From: Thiodiazotropha sp040506705
Lineage (GTDB): Bacteria; Pseudomonadota; Gammaproteobacteria; Chromatiales; Chromatiaceae
DNA length: 64,000 nucleotides
Assembly (NCBI GenBank): GCA_040506705.1
Contig: JBEVWG010000016.1
Coordinates: 1-64,000, forward strand
Direction: 5' to 3'
Below are positions 26,371 through 34,078 of the stretch, one piece after another. Made by a program: the position numbers and the translations under genes. Each line of letters begins with the position of its first letter. Position 1 is the stretch's first letter. The notes beneath the pieces were generated by a model. The model saw only the letters and a list, made by a program, of their open reading frames with translations. It had not been told where the DNA came from and searched no databases.

Positions 26371-26915
26371 AGCAGTTGCAAAACGGCCTACTCAAGAGTG
26401 CCGTCTTCAGAAGCTCGGTCAACCAGGATGAGCGCCCTCCTGGTACAGAGATAGACCTGTTGGTAATTCACAGTATCAGTCTTCCTCCGGGAGAGTTCGG
26501 AGGATCATGGATTGATAACCTGTTCATGAACTGTCTTGACGCTAACGCTCACCCATTCTTTAATGAAATCAAAGACCTGAAAGTCTCCAGCCACCTTCTG
26601 ATACGACGTGATGGCTCGCTTGTCCAATATGTTCCATTTCACAACCGGGCTTGGCATGCTGGTGAATCAAGCTTTTGTGGGCAGCAGCGTTGCAACGATT
26701 TCTCAATTGGCATTGAACTGGAAGGCTGCGACGATACACCCTTTACAGAAGAGCAGTACCTGAGTCTTGCTGTAGCCACAAATCAGATTATGAACAGCTA
26801 CCCATCAATTACCAAACAGCGCATCACAGGACACGCTGACATAGCACCAGGAAGGAAAACTGACCCTGGCCCCCTGTTTGACTGGGAGTATTACTTCAGT
26901 CTATTGCATTCTTGA
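26367..26915 (+). CDS. ampD: 1,6-anhydro-N-acetylmuramyl-L-alanine amidase AmpD
   Basis: AmpD (182 residues) cuts the bond between anhydroMurNAc and L-alanine in cytosolic muropeptides during wall recycling, and thereby limits the AmpR inducer. Motifs: LLVIHSISLPPGEFGG with zinc ligand H35 (E. coli H34), VPFHNRAWHAGES, NDFSIGIELEG, and ITGHADIAPGRKTDPGP with the other two ligands (H and D). The N-terminal length matches E. coli only if translation begins at the TTG at 26367, which overlaps the CBS gene stop as TTGA. This implies coupling to the DUF1538/PII/CBS genes, an unusual place for ampD. Confidence 0.95.
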   Translation: MKQLQNGLLKSAVFRSSVNQDERPPGTEIDLLVIHSISLPPGEFGGSWIDNLFMNCLDANAHPFFNEIKDLKVSSHLLIRRDGSLVQYVPFHNRAWHAGESSFCGQQRCNDFSIGIELEGCDDTPFTEEQYLSLAVATNQIMNSYPSITKQRITGHADIAPGRKTDPGPLFDWEYYFSLLHS

Positions 26916-27097
26916 GACAAAGGGCGGATATTCCATCATCACTTTAATTTTCAACTGACGATCAGCATGTTCCGCATCTGAATGGATAGGGGTAGTGCAT
27001 AGGATGCTAATCAGGAATCACTGTAAACAGATCGCAAATTCTATAAAAACCCCACTCACAACTTGAAACTTTCTTCACTTTCGCCGAAACTCTCGCG

Positions 27098-27982
27098 ATG
27101 ACATTGACGATCATACTTATCTGCCTGATAGCAGAGCGTTTTTTACTAGAGCATATCCACCTGCGAAATCATCGCTGGTTCTCCAGATATTGCCAGTGGC
27201 AGCTACTGCAAAATCTACCCGACTGGTTGCAACAAGGCCTTTTCGGACTGATCTTACTCCTTTTGCCCCCCCTTCTGGGTATTGCCGTTCTTCAACAACT
27301 CTTCGCAGATAGTCTGTTAGGAATTCCTGCAGTCATCTTCTCCATTGGCGTTCTCCTCTACACCCTGGGACCAGAGGATTTAGACCAACAGATCAACCAA
27401 TATGTCTCTGCTGCTGAAGATGATGATACCGATGCACGAGATGTCGCACGGGTGATTATCGAAGATGAACCACCAACCAGTGAACCTGCCTGTTCTCAAG
27501 CTGTGGCTGAAGCCGCATTACAACAGGCCAATCGACGCACAAGCGCTGTACTTTTCTGGTTTGTAATCCTTGGCCCTCTAGGTGCTATGTTCTACCGCCT
27601 GGCTACTTGGCTACCCAGCTCAGATCAGGCTGCGCAGGATATCGATTTCAAATTAAACGCCAAACAGTTGTTAACCATCTTAGATTGGGTACCAGCGAGG
27701 ATCACATCATTCTGTTACGCCATCGCTGGTAGTTTCGAGGATGCCCTGTATGGCTGGAGAAGCTATCAGGAGAGCCGCCATAGCGAATTCAGTGACAGTA
27801 ATACCGGTACCTTGATCTGTACAGGTAGTGGAGCAATGCGCTTGACCACACTACTCGACGAAGCCTATGCCGGGGCACATCTCTATTCATACCTGCCCAA
27901 GGCCGCGATGGCATTGATTTGGAGAAGTCTGATTGTGTTTCTCGTAATTTTGACTTTTCTCACCATTACAGGTCTGATCTAG
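27098..27982 (+). CDS. ampE: AmpE-like inner-membrane protein
   Basis: The 294-residue protein matches AmpE (284 in E. coli). It has an N-terminal membrane segment (MTLTIILICLIAERFLLE), two more around 50-90 (LFGLILLLLPPLLG), one around 148-168 and one at the C-terminus (LIVFLVILTFLTITGLI). Family features are YVSAAEDDDTDARDVARVI and VLFWFVILGPLGAMFYRL. It belongs to the CobD/AmpE-type superfamily, and its role in wall-recycling or beta-lactamase signalling is not settled. It lies 182 bases after ampD on the same strand, preserving the ampD-ampE order. Confidence 0.9.
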   Translation: MTLTIILICLIAERFLLEHIHLRNHRWFSRYCQWQLLQNLPDWLQQGLFGLILLLLPPLLGIAVLQQLFADSLLGIPAVIFSIGVLLYTLGPEDLDQQINQYVSAAEDDDTDARDVARVIIEDEPPTSEPACSQAVAEAALQQANRRTSAVLFWFVILGPLGAMFYRLATWLPSSDQAAQDIDFKLNAKQLLTILDWVPARITSFCYAIAGSFEDALYGWRSYQESRHSEFSDSNTGTLICTGSGAMRLTTLLDEAYAGAHLYSYLPKAAMALIWRSLIVFLVILTFLTITGLI

Positions 27983-28037
27983 GGCCGATCCGAGTCGTAT
28001 TAACAGGCCCTGGTTATTTTTTGCTTAATCTCCCCTT

Positions 28038-28637
28038 ATGAGTCAAAAAACCATAATCGATCTGATGCGTCATGGTGAGCCTGTTGGAGGTAGACGTTAC
28101 AGGGGGCAAATCGACGACCCGCTTAGCGAGAAAGGGTGGCAGGAGATGCGACATGCAACATCTAAGGAGTCTCCCTGGGAAGTTGCTATAAGCTCGCCAC
28201 TAAAGCGATGTAGTGAATTTGCTCTAGAGTTGAGTAACCAACTGAAAATCGATCTCATCCATGATGATCGCTTGAAAGAAGTTGGATTTGGAGCGTGGGA
28301 AGGCCACTCTGGAGATGAACTACGCGCAACTGACCCAAATATTCTTAACCGTTTTTACCACGATCCCATCACCAACCGACCAACAGGCGCAGAGTCTCTG
28401 GATAGCTTCAGTAACAGAGTTCAGCAAGCCTTTATCGACGCGACCTCAGAACATGCGGGAAAGCATATCCTTATGGTTACCCATGCCGGGGTTATTAGAA
28501 GCATCCTGACCCACTTACTGAACGCACCTTTGGCATCCATGTACCGCTTGTCTATTGGCACCGCCACTATCTCCAGAATAGAAATCGATCAAGAGCGGCC
28601 GCCAACCATAATATTTGTCTGTAAAACAACACCTTGA
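28038..28637 (+). CDS. Histidine phosphatase family protein
   Basis: This 199-residue protein is of the phosphoglycerate-mutase-like branch 1 type. The catalytic RHGE is at 11-14 in IDLMRHGEPVGG, a second catalytic arginine is in SSPLKRCSEFA, the acid is in FGAWEGHSGDEL, and the second catalytic histidine is in MVTHAGVIRSIL. The FGAWEG signature is typical of CobC-type alpha-ribazole phosphatases, but no cobalamin genes are adjacent, so the substrate is uncertain. It follows ampE by 55 bases. Confidence 0.9.
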   Translation: MSQKTIIDLMRHGEPVGGRRYRGQIDDPLSEKGWQEMRHATSKESPWEVAISSPLKRCSEFALELSNQLKIDLIHDDRLKEVGFGAWEGHSGDELRATDPNILNRFYHDPITNRPTGAESLDSFSNRVQQAFIDATSEHAGKHILMVTHAGVIRSILTHLLNAPLASMYRLSIGTATISRIEIDQERPPTIIFVCKTTP

Positions 28638-28832
28638 TACATATGTGAAAAAGTTGAACCCCTGGAGATATTTGACGCCCAACGCCTAAAATATCTGCAC
28701 CAAAAAAATTAGCGCCAGAGGGATTAATGTGATGCCGATCACGCTTCGCTTAAGTTTAACTTAAGCTAAATCAGTTATAAGTCACAGAAGAAGCTAAGTT
28801 TATGGCTTAGCCTTTATACCTAACGACCAATA

Positions 28833-28865
28833 AATAACCATACCGACATAGAATCGGTAGTTATT
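28833..28865 (+). promoter_or_regulatory. Hairpin in leader of the 27-residue peptide gene
   Basis: AATAACCATACCGA and TCGGTAGTTATT face each other around CATAGAA, forming an imperfect stem about 20 bases upstream of the small gene's start. It may stabilise the transcript or control its translation. No ligand-binding fold is recognised. Confidence 0.4.
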
Positions 28866-28884
28866 AATATAGAGGATGATTGAT

Positions 28885-28968
28885 ATGTCTTGGCTACTAA
28901 TTGCTGCGCTCTCAGTTGTTGTTATAACTGTATTATCCACAAAAAGTGTTGATCTACCGGACCTATAG
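28885..28968 (+). CDS. 27-residue single-helix membrane peptide
   Basis: The frame ATG (28885) to TAG (28968) encodes MSWLLIAALSVVVITVLSTK followed by SVDLPDL. The first 18 residues form one transmembrane helix and the tail is polar. AGAGGA lies eight bases before the ATG. The size and topology resemble small subunits or regulators of membrane complexes, but no family is recognised. It stands alone between the phosphatase gene and a convergent RNA methyltransferase gene. Confidence 0.55.
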   Translation: MSWLLIAALSVVVITVLSTKSVDLPDL

Positions 28969-28984
28969 TCACTAGTTCAACATA

Positions 28985-29021
28985 AAAAGATTTCTCTCAT
29001 CAGATATCTTATCTCGATGAG
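28985..29021 (-). terminator. Intrinsic terminator of the SpoU-type methyltransferase gene
   Basis: CTCATCAGATA and TATCT-C-GATGAG (28996-29021) form a stem of about 11 pairs with one bulged base around a three-base loop, overlapping the TAA stop. On the minus strand it is followed by a T-rich run (TCTTTTT). Confidence 0.6.
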
Positions 29022-29563
29022 TGCTGTCGCACGTATTCATACATAACGATCGATGCCGCAACAGCAACATTGAGGCTCTCAACCTGGCCATACTGAGGTA
29101 TGGAGAGGCAATCGATATCCGGGTACTCCTCCTGCTGAAAGCTGTGCCCCCACTCTTCGTGACCTAAAACAAAGGCACTCTTCCTGCTCAGGGCTACATC
29201 AGTGGACAACCGTCCGCAGCCGCCTTGCAACATTACAATGTCATAGTCCCGGGCAACAAGATCCTGATAGCTCTCCTCAAAACTATTAAAAAATTTAGCG
29301 GGCACCTTCTTGAAAGCACCTTTTCCTGGCGATGGATCGAAAGGACCAATATCAATAAGATGAACTTCTGAAGCCCCAAAGGCTTCTGCACTTCGAAAAA
29401 TTTTGGCCACATTGAACCCTGCTTTCATGTGATCAAGAACCAGAATAAACTCATTTACACCAGGTTTAGCTAAAAGATTACGCTGTCGCTGTTTTTGGTA
29501 ACGCAGGAGGGCTTGATCCCTGGCCTCTCGCTTCTCTCTTTTGTTCTTTCTTTGCCTCAACAT
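29009..29563 (-). CDS. SpoU/TrmH-family RNA methyltransferase
   Basis: From the ATG at 29563 the product has 184 residues; a TTG six codons upstream is also possible. After a basic N-terminal extension, likely RNA-binding (RQRKNKREKREARDQALL), the SPOUT trefoil-knot domain shows motif 1 FNVAKIFRSAEAFGAS, motif 2 FVLGHEEWG and motif 3 QVESLNVAVAASIVMYEY. These indicate SAM-dependent 2'-O-methylation of a tRNA or rRNA ribose; the target cannot be read from sequence. It is a single-gene unit. Confidence 0.9.
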   Translation of the reverse strand: MLRQRKNKREKREARDQALLRYQKQRQRNLLAKPGVNEFILVLDHMKAGFNVAKIFRSAEAFGASEVHLIDIGPFDPSPGKGAFKKVPAKFFNSFEESYQDLVARDYDIVMLQGGCGRLSTDVALSRKSAFVLGHEEWGHSFQQEEYPDIDCLSIPQYGQVESLNVAVAASIVMYEYVRQHSSR

Positions 29564-29611
29564 GTTATTTATCAATGCCAAATTAGTTGAATGTATTGGA
29601 TATTATTAGCA

Positions 29612-29811
29612 CTAGTGCACCTCGTCATAGATTCTGTACCATTCAGCGAGTCTGGAAGGGGTTAGCCGCGCCCCGGAGGGAGCCGCCCCAATACGCCAGC
29701 TCTGCATTGTGGCTCTTGTAAAGGGCCTGCCATTCCCTGCGAGCCACGCCTTGATCTGACGTATTGGGGCGGGGCTCTGAATGGAACAGAATATATGACG
29801 GGGTACACTAG
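29612..29811. mobile_element. CTAG-bounded palindromic element, deleted copy (copy A)
   Basis: The 35-base ends (29612-29646 and 29777-29811) are inverted repeats with four mismatches, starting CTAGTGCACCTCGTCATAGA. The interior matches the copy at 63169-63438 closely but lacks about 70 bases, exactly the first inner hairpin. It lies between the methyltransferase start and the cytochrome b gene. It has no coding capacity of its own. Confidence 0.88.
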
Positions 29812-29978
29812 CAGGCCTATACCAGTTGAATTTGAACAGTTCTGCAGCCAACCATTCTCCACTATCATCCACATCACCATTGAGACCTAAAAAAAACTAA
29901 AAACCCTATGAACAACATCGATCAATACTCTCCTTACAGCGTAATATATAGCTTATTCATACAGTGACAGGAATTACC

Positions 29979-30632
29979 ATGCAAACCAATAGCGTTACCC
30001 GTGTTTTAATCTGGAGTCACTGGCTAAGGGTGTCGCACTGGCTTATCGCATTCCCGACCCTTGGCTTACTGGCTACTGGATTTCTGCTCAACAACCAGCT
30101 CCTCTCATCCACAGACCTCCACGAAATTCACTACATACTCAGTGCAATACTACTACCCGGCCTTCTGATCAGACTCTTTCTTCTCTTTTTTGGAAAGGGT
30201 ACTGAGCACATCAGTGACTGTGAGCCGAATCTCCACCGCATATCTCAAGCGTTACAGGTTGTTAAGTTCTACTTAACCCTTGGTAAATCACCCCTGCCAA
30301 AATGGTTTAGCCATAATCCACTATGGGGCCCAATCTATTTGCTCTTTTTCTTTTTCCTGACTTTGAGCGTGATAAGCGGCTTTACTCTACTCAACGAACT
30401 GCCGTCTATTTTGGGAATGAGCATGACCGATCTTCACCAAATTACCTACCAGATCATCGCCTGGTATTCACTTCTCCATGTGATTGCGGTTTTCACCCAT
30501 GATCTTGGTAGTTCAAATGCAGACATATCAGGCATGATCAATGGACATCGCATATTTGAGATCAAGGAAGCAGAAAAGCAAACAGCCCAAACTATTGATC
30601 TGGATGACTTAATGAAAACACTTAAAAAGTAG
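29979..30632 (+). CDS. Cytochrome b561-like membrane protein
   Basis: This 217-residue protein starts at the ATG at 29979 (AGGAAT just upstream); a GTG five codons earlier is less likely. It has four to five membrane segments. Histidines in or at the ends of helices (SHWLRVSHWLIAFP, DLHEIHYILS, LHQITYQ, SLLHVIAVFTHD) match the diheme ligands of the prokaryotic cytochrome b561/Ni-Fe-hydrogenase b-type family. It probably passes electrons between quinone and a periplasmic partner, but no partner gene is adjacent. The polar C-terminus is cytoplasmic. Confidence 0.85.
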   Translation: MQTNSVTRVLIWSHWLRVSHWLIAFPTLGLLATGFLLNNQLLSSTDLHEIHYILSAILLPGLLIRLFLLFFGKGTEHISDCEPNLHRISQALQVVKFYLTLGKSPLPKWFSHNPLWGPIYLLFFFFLTLSVISGFTLLNELPSILGMSMTDLHQITYQIIAWYSLLHVIAVFTHDLGSSNADISGMINGHRIFEIKEAEKQTAQTIDLDDLMKTLKK

Positions 30633-30683
30633 TGCTATTAATTCCCCCATATGCTTTATTTTTTTACGGCAAACCTGCACGAT

Positions 30684-30848
30684 CGCCACTTTTGTGGCAG
30701 TTGACCGCTGGTATTAACGTCTTTCCGGAAAGGCTGATTTTTTACACAAATCGATGTAGCGGTAATGAGTTTACCCAATGGGTGAGCAAAAACTTCATCA
30801 ATTGAAGTGGCGTATCATTTACTTACGTCAGATATCAGCGGTCAACTG
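30684..30848. repeat. Interleaved inverted repeats downstream of rplQ
   Basis: A perfect 13-base inverted repeat, CAGTTGACCGCTG at 30698-30710 and its complement at 30836-30848, interleaves with a shorter pair, CGCCACTT (30684-30691) and AAGTGGCG (30805-30812). The crossing order would give a pseudoknot-like fold. It could be an RNA or a decayed mobile element. No gene is present. Confidence 0.45.
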
Positions 30849-30880
30849 ATTTTTTGAGGTTGAATAGATAACGAACATAA

Positions 30881-30907
30881 AAAAACCCATACATTGCTGT
30901 ATGGGTT
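30881..30907 (-). terminator. Intrinsic terminator of the ribosomal super-operon
   Basis: AACCCATACA (30884-30893) pairs perfectly with TGTATGGGTT (30898-30907) around TTGC. On the minus strand the hairpin is followed by a run of Ts, 25 bases after the rplQ stop. It ends the alpha operon. Confidence 0.93.
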
Positions 30908-30931
30908 CTTTATGCTCTTAACCCTGCTGGT

Positions 30932-31336
30932 TTATTCTTCAGTATCCGCCTCAGCTTCCTCTACTGGCTCTTCAACCGCTGGACGGTCGACCAGTTCAAC
31001 ATAAGCCATAGGCGCCTTATCACCAGCACGATAGCCACATTTCAGAATCCGCACATAGCCACCAGGACGAGCCTGATATCTTGGGCCTAACTCTGCAAAG
31101 AGCTTACCGACAGCTGATTTATCACGTAGACGAGAGAAAGCCAGACGCCGTTTAGCGACGTTATCTGTCTTTGACATGGTAATGAGCGGTTCAGCAACTT
31201 TACGCAGTTCTTTAGCCTTGGGTACAGTCGTCTTGATCAATTCATGATTGATCAAAGAGACCGCCATGTTTCTAAACATGGCATTCCTATGGCTGCTGTT
31301 CCGATTAAGCTGCCGTCCTGATTTGCGATGGCGCAT
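30932..31336 (-). CDS. rplQ: 50S ribosomal protein L17
   Basis: This 134-residue protein has the L17 signature MRHRKSGRQLNRNSSHR at the N-terminus and ILKCGYRAGDKAPMAYVEL near the end. It binds 23S rRNA near the exit tunnel. It has a longer acidic tail (EEPVEEAEADTEE) than E. coli L17 (127). It is the last gene of the alpha operon and is followed by a terminator. Confidence 0.98.
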   Translation of the reverse strand: MRHRKSGRQLNRNSSHRNAMFRNMAVSLINHELIKTTVPKAKELRKVAEPLITMSKTDNVAKRRLAFSRLRDKSAVGKLFAELGPRYQARPGGYVRILKCGYRAGDKAPMAYVELVDRPAVEEPVEEAEADTEE

Positions 31337-31387
31337 GGGTCGACTTCCCCAAATTCAAAAATAGTTTAAAAGGTGAAAGAAACGGGC

Positions 31388-32386
31388 TTAATGAGCCAGT
31401 TGCTCTTCGATATTTTCTGGTGGCCAATGTTCCAGGCGCATGCCCAGTGACAAACCACGACGTGCAAGCACGTCTTTAATCTCAGTAAGTGATTTCTTAC
31501 CCAGATTTGGCGTTTTAAGCAGTTCCACCTCGGTTCTTTGAATCAAATCACCGATAAGGAAAATGTTTTCAGCCTTTAAGCAGTTGGCTGAACGAACAGT
31601 CAACTCAAGATCATCAACCGGACGCAACAGTATTGGATCGATTGCTGGCTCTTCTGGTTCTGCAACCGACTCAGCAGCCTCAGCTTCCAGGTCGACAAAT
31701 ACAGAGAGCTGGTCACGTAAAATACTGGCTGAACGTCTGATTGCCTCTTCTGGATCAATGGTTCCATTGGTTTCCAATTCGATGACCAGACGATCTAAAC
31801 CTGTGTTCTGCTCTACACGAGCAGCCTCAACGCTATAGGCTACTTCGCGGATGGGACTAAACGATGCATCAACCTGCAACATACCGATTGGACGTTCGTC
31901 GCCGGCGGAACCCTGACGGGCTGCTGCAGGGTGATAACCCCGCCCACGGTGTACATTCAGAGTCATGTTTATTTCGCCTGACTTAGTCAGAGTCGCAATA
32001 ACATGATCAGGATTAGCAACTTCCACATCATGATCTACAGCGATATCACTTGCAAAGACCTGTCCTGGACCCTTTTTCTGCAACTTCAAAGTCGCTTCAT
32101 CACGGGTGTGCATAACCAAAGCAACCTGCTTTAGATTAAGCAAAATATCCAGTACATCTTCTTGCACACCTTCAATCGTGGTGTACTCATGTAATACCTC
32201 TGCGATCTCAACTTCAGTTATCGCACTACCAGGCATTGACGAAAGAAGGATGCGCCGAAGTGCATTGCCCAGAGTGTGTCCAAAACCTCTTTCGAGAGGC
32301 TCAAGAGTTACCTTGGCTCGTGTTGCTGTTATCGGCTGTACATTGACGATGCGAGGCTTTAGAAATTCCGTAACGCTTTCGGTCAT
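31388..32386 (-). CDS. rpoA: RNA polymerase alpha subunit
   Basis: RpoA (332 residues, E. coli 329) dimerises to start RNA polymerase assembly. The N-terminal domain has LGNALRRILLSSMPGSA and VEDVLDILLN-type assembly motifs. After an acidic linker (about 235-250) comes the C-terminal domain, which binds UP elements and activators: VRSANCLKAENIFLIGDLI and TPNLGKKSLTEIKDVLA. It lies between rpsD and rplQ as in E. coli. Confidence 0.98.
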   Translation of the reverse strand: MTESVTEFLKPRIVNVQPITATRAKVTLEPLERGFGHTLGNALRRILLSSMPGSAITEVEIAEVLHEYTTIEGVQEDVLDILLNLKQVALVMHTRDEATLKLQKKGPGQVFASDIAVDHDVEVANPDHVIATLTKSGEINMTLNVHRGRGYHPAAARQGSAGDERPIGMLQVDASFSPIREVAYSVEAARVEQNTGLDRLVIELETNGTIDPEEAIRRSASILRDQLSVFVDLEAEAAESVAEPEEPAIDPILLRPVDDLELTVRSANCLKAENIFLIGDLIQRTEVELLKTPNLGKKSLTEIKDVLARRGLSLGMRLEHWPPENIEEQLAH

Positions 32387-32406
32387 ATATTTTCCCTCGT
32401 CAAGGC

Positions 32407-33027
32407 TTACTTGGAGTAGAGCTCAACGACCAGTTGTTCGTTAATTTCAGCAGATAGATCAGAACGGTCCGGAATGCGCTTTAGCTTACCCTTCATTGCT
32501 TTAGGATCCACTTCCACCCAGTCAACGAATCCATATTGTCCCTGCAACTCCAGGGCCCCCTGAATTCTGACCTGCTTTTTAGCCTTCTCACGGATTGTAA
32601 CTTCGTCTTCCGCGTTAACTTTAAAGGAAGGCACATTAACAATTTTACCGTTGACCTCGATCGCTTTATGGCTGACGAGTTGGCGGGCTTCAGCACGTGT
32701 GGCGCCGAATCCCATACGGTAGACAATATTGTCCAGTCGTGTCTCAAGGAGCTGCAGCAGATTTTCACCTGTTGCGCCCTTGTTCTGTGCAGCAGCCTTA
32801 TAGTAGTTACGGAACTGCTTTTCCATTACACCGTAGATACGACGTACTTTCTGCTTCTCACGTAACTGCAAACCATAGTCAGAAACCCGGCGACGACGGT
32901 CACCCGCCTGTCCTGGTACTTTTTCCATGTTGCACTTGGAGTCAACCGAGCGCACACGACTCTTGAGGAAAAGGTCTGTGCCTTCTCGACGGCTCAGCTT
33001 ACACTTAGGTCCGATGTACCTTGCCAT
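32407..33027 (-). CDS. rpsD: 30S ribosomal protein S4
   Basis: S4 (206 residues) starts 16S rRNA assembly and in many bacteria represses its own operon translationally. The S4 domain shows RLDNIVYRMGFGATRAEARQ and HKAIEVNGKIVNVPSF. The N-terminus MARYIGPKCKLSRREGTDLF has only one cysteine in the stretch used for zinc binding in some bacteria, so this is the zinc-free form. Confidence 0.98.
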   Translation of the reverse strand: MARYIGPKCKLSRREGTDLFLKSRVRSVDSKCNMEKVPGQAGDRRRRVSDYGLQLREKQKVRRIYGVMEKQFRNYYKAAAQNKGATGENLLQLLETRLDNIVYRMGFGATRAEARQLVSHKAIEVNGKIVNVPSFKVNAEDEVTIREKAKKQVRIQGALELQGQYGFVDWVEVDPKAMKGKLKRIPDRSDLSAEINEQLVVELYSK

Positions 33028-33046
33028 GATTCAATAACTCCAGTGA

Positions 33047-33436
33047 TTATACGCGGCGCTTTTTAGGAGGACGGCAACCGTTATGAGGTATCGGTGTCAC
33101 GTCGGAAATACTGGTGATTTTGAAACCAGCATTATTAAGAGATCTAACGGCAGACTCACGTCCAGGCCCCGGACCTTTAACATTGACATCGAGATTCTTG
33201 ACGCCGTACTCCTTAACCATCTGACCTACACGATCTGCAGCAACCTGTGCTGCAAACGGCGTACTTTTTCTGGAACCACGAAAACCGGAGCCGCCGGCTG
33301 TAGCCCACGCTAGGGCATTACCCTGACGGTCGCTTATGGTAATGATGGTATTATTGAAAGAAGCGTGAATATGAGCAACACCGTCGGTGACGCTCTTTCT
33401 TACCTTCTTTTTGGTACGGCTACTGGGTTTTGCCAT
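33047..33436 (-). CDS. rpsK: 30S ribosomal protein S11
   Basis: S11 (129 residues) forms part of the 30S platform near the E site. It shows VTDGVAHIHASFNNTIITIS, GFRGSRKSTPFAAQVAA and the C-terminal SDVTPIPHNGCRPPKKRRV. The length equals E. coli. It lies 19 bases before rpsD. Confidence 0.98.
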   Translation of the reverse strand: MAKPSSRTKKKVRKSVTDGVAHIHASFNNTIITISDRQGNALAWATAGGSGFRGSRKSTPFAAQVAADRVGQMVKEYGVKNLDVNVKGPGPGRESAVRSLNNAGFKITSISDVTPIPHNGCRPPKKRRV

Positions 33437-33468
33437 CTTCTGTACCTACAGATTCGAATTAAAATTAA

Positions 33469-33825
33469 TTAACGTTTGATCGGACGACGCGGCCCTTTAC
33501 GGGTGCGTGCGTTGGTGCGTGTACGCTGTCCACGTAACGGAAGACCGCGACGGTGACGTATACCACGGTTACAACCGAGATCCATCAAGCGTTTTATATT
33601 CATGGAGATCTCACGTCGCAGATCGCCTTCAACCGTAAAACGGGATACGATGCCACGAATGGACTCAATTTGGTCTTCACTCAATTCCTGGATTTTGGTA
33701 CTTGGTTTAATACCAGCCTCTTCACAGATATCACCCGCACGTGAGCGTCCGATACCATAGATAGAGGTCAATGCAATAACTGCATGCTTTCGATCCGGAA
33801 TGTTGACTCCAGCAATTCGAGCCAT
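33469..33825 (-). CDS. rpsM: 30S ribosomal protein S13
   Basis: S13 (118 residues, as in E. coli) sits in the 30S head and contacts the P-site tRNA and 50S bridges. MARIAGVNIPDRKHAVIALT and the C-terminal RHRRGLPLRGQRTRTNARTR are typical. It opens the alpha operon part, 109 bases after rpmJ. Confidence 0.98.
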   Translation of the reverse strand: MARIAGVNIPDRKHAVIALTSIYGIGRSRAGDICEEAGIKPSTKIQELSEDQIESIRGIVSRFTVEGDLRREISMNIKRLMDLGCNRGIRHRRGLPLRGQRTRTNARTRKGPRRPIKR

Positions 33826-33934
33826 CTTTCTAATCTCCTAATGTACCCCCCGAAATTATTCCGAAGGGAAACGCACAATAATACCTCAGGCAACAGACTC
33901 TATCAAGTCGTTACCGCGTCATTTTTTAATCAGG

Positions 33935-34048
33935 TTATCCCTGACGCTGCTTGTGGCGGCCTTCTTTACAGATGACACGCACTACGCCATTACGGCGAAC
34001 AATCTTACAATTGCGGCAGATTTTTTTAACTGATGCACGCACTTTCAT
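33935..34048 (-). CDS. rpmJ: 50S ribosomal protein L36, zinc-binding form
   Basis: This 37-residue gene begins MKVRASVKKICRNCKIVRRN at 34048 and ends KEGRHKQRQG before TAA (33935-33937). Cysteines 11, 14 and 27 with H32 give the CxxC...C....H zinc ribbon, so it is the zinc-dependent type. It lies 30 bases after secY and before rpsM, the usual place at the spc/alpha junction. Confidence 0.97.
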   Translation of the reverse strand: MKVRASVKKICRNCKIVRRNGVVRVICKEGRHKQRQG

Positions 34049-34078
34049 GTTACAGACTCCAAATTAGATTCGGTCAAA

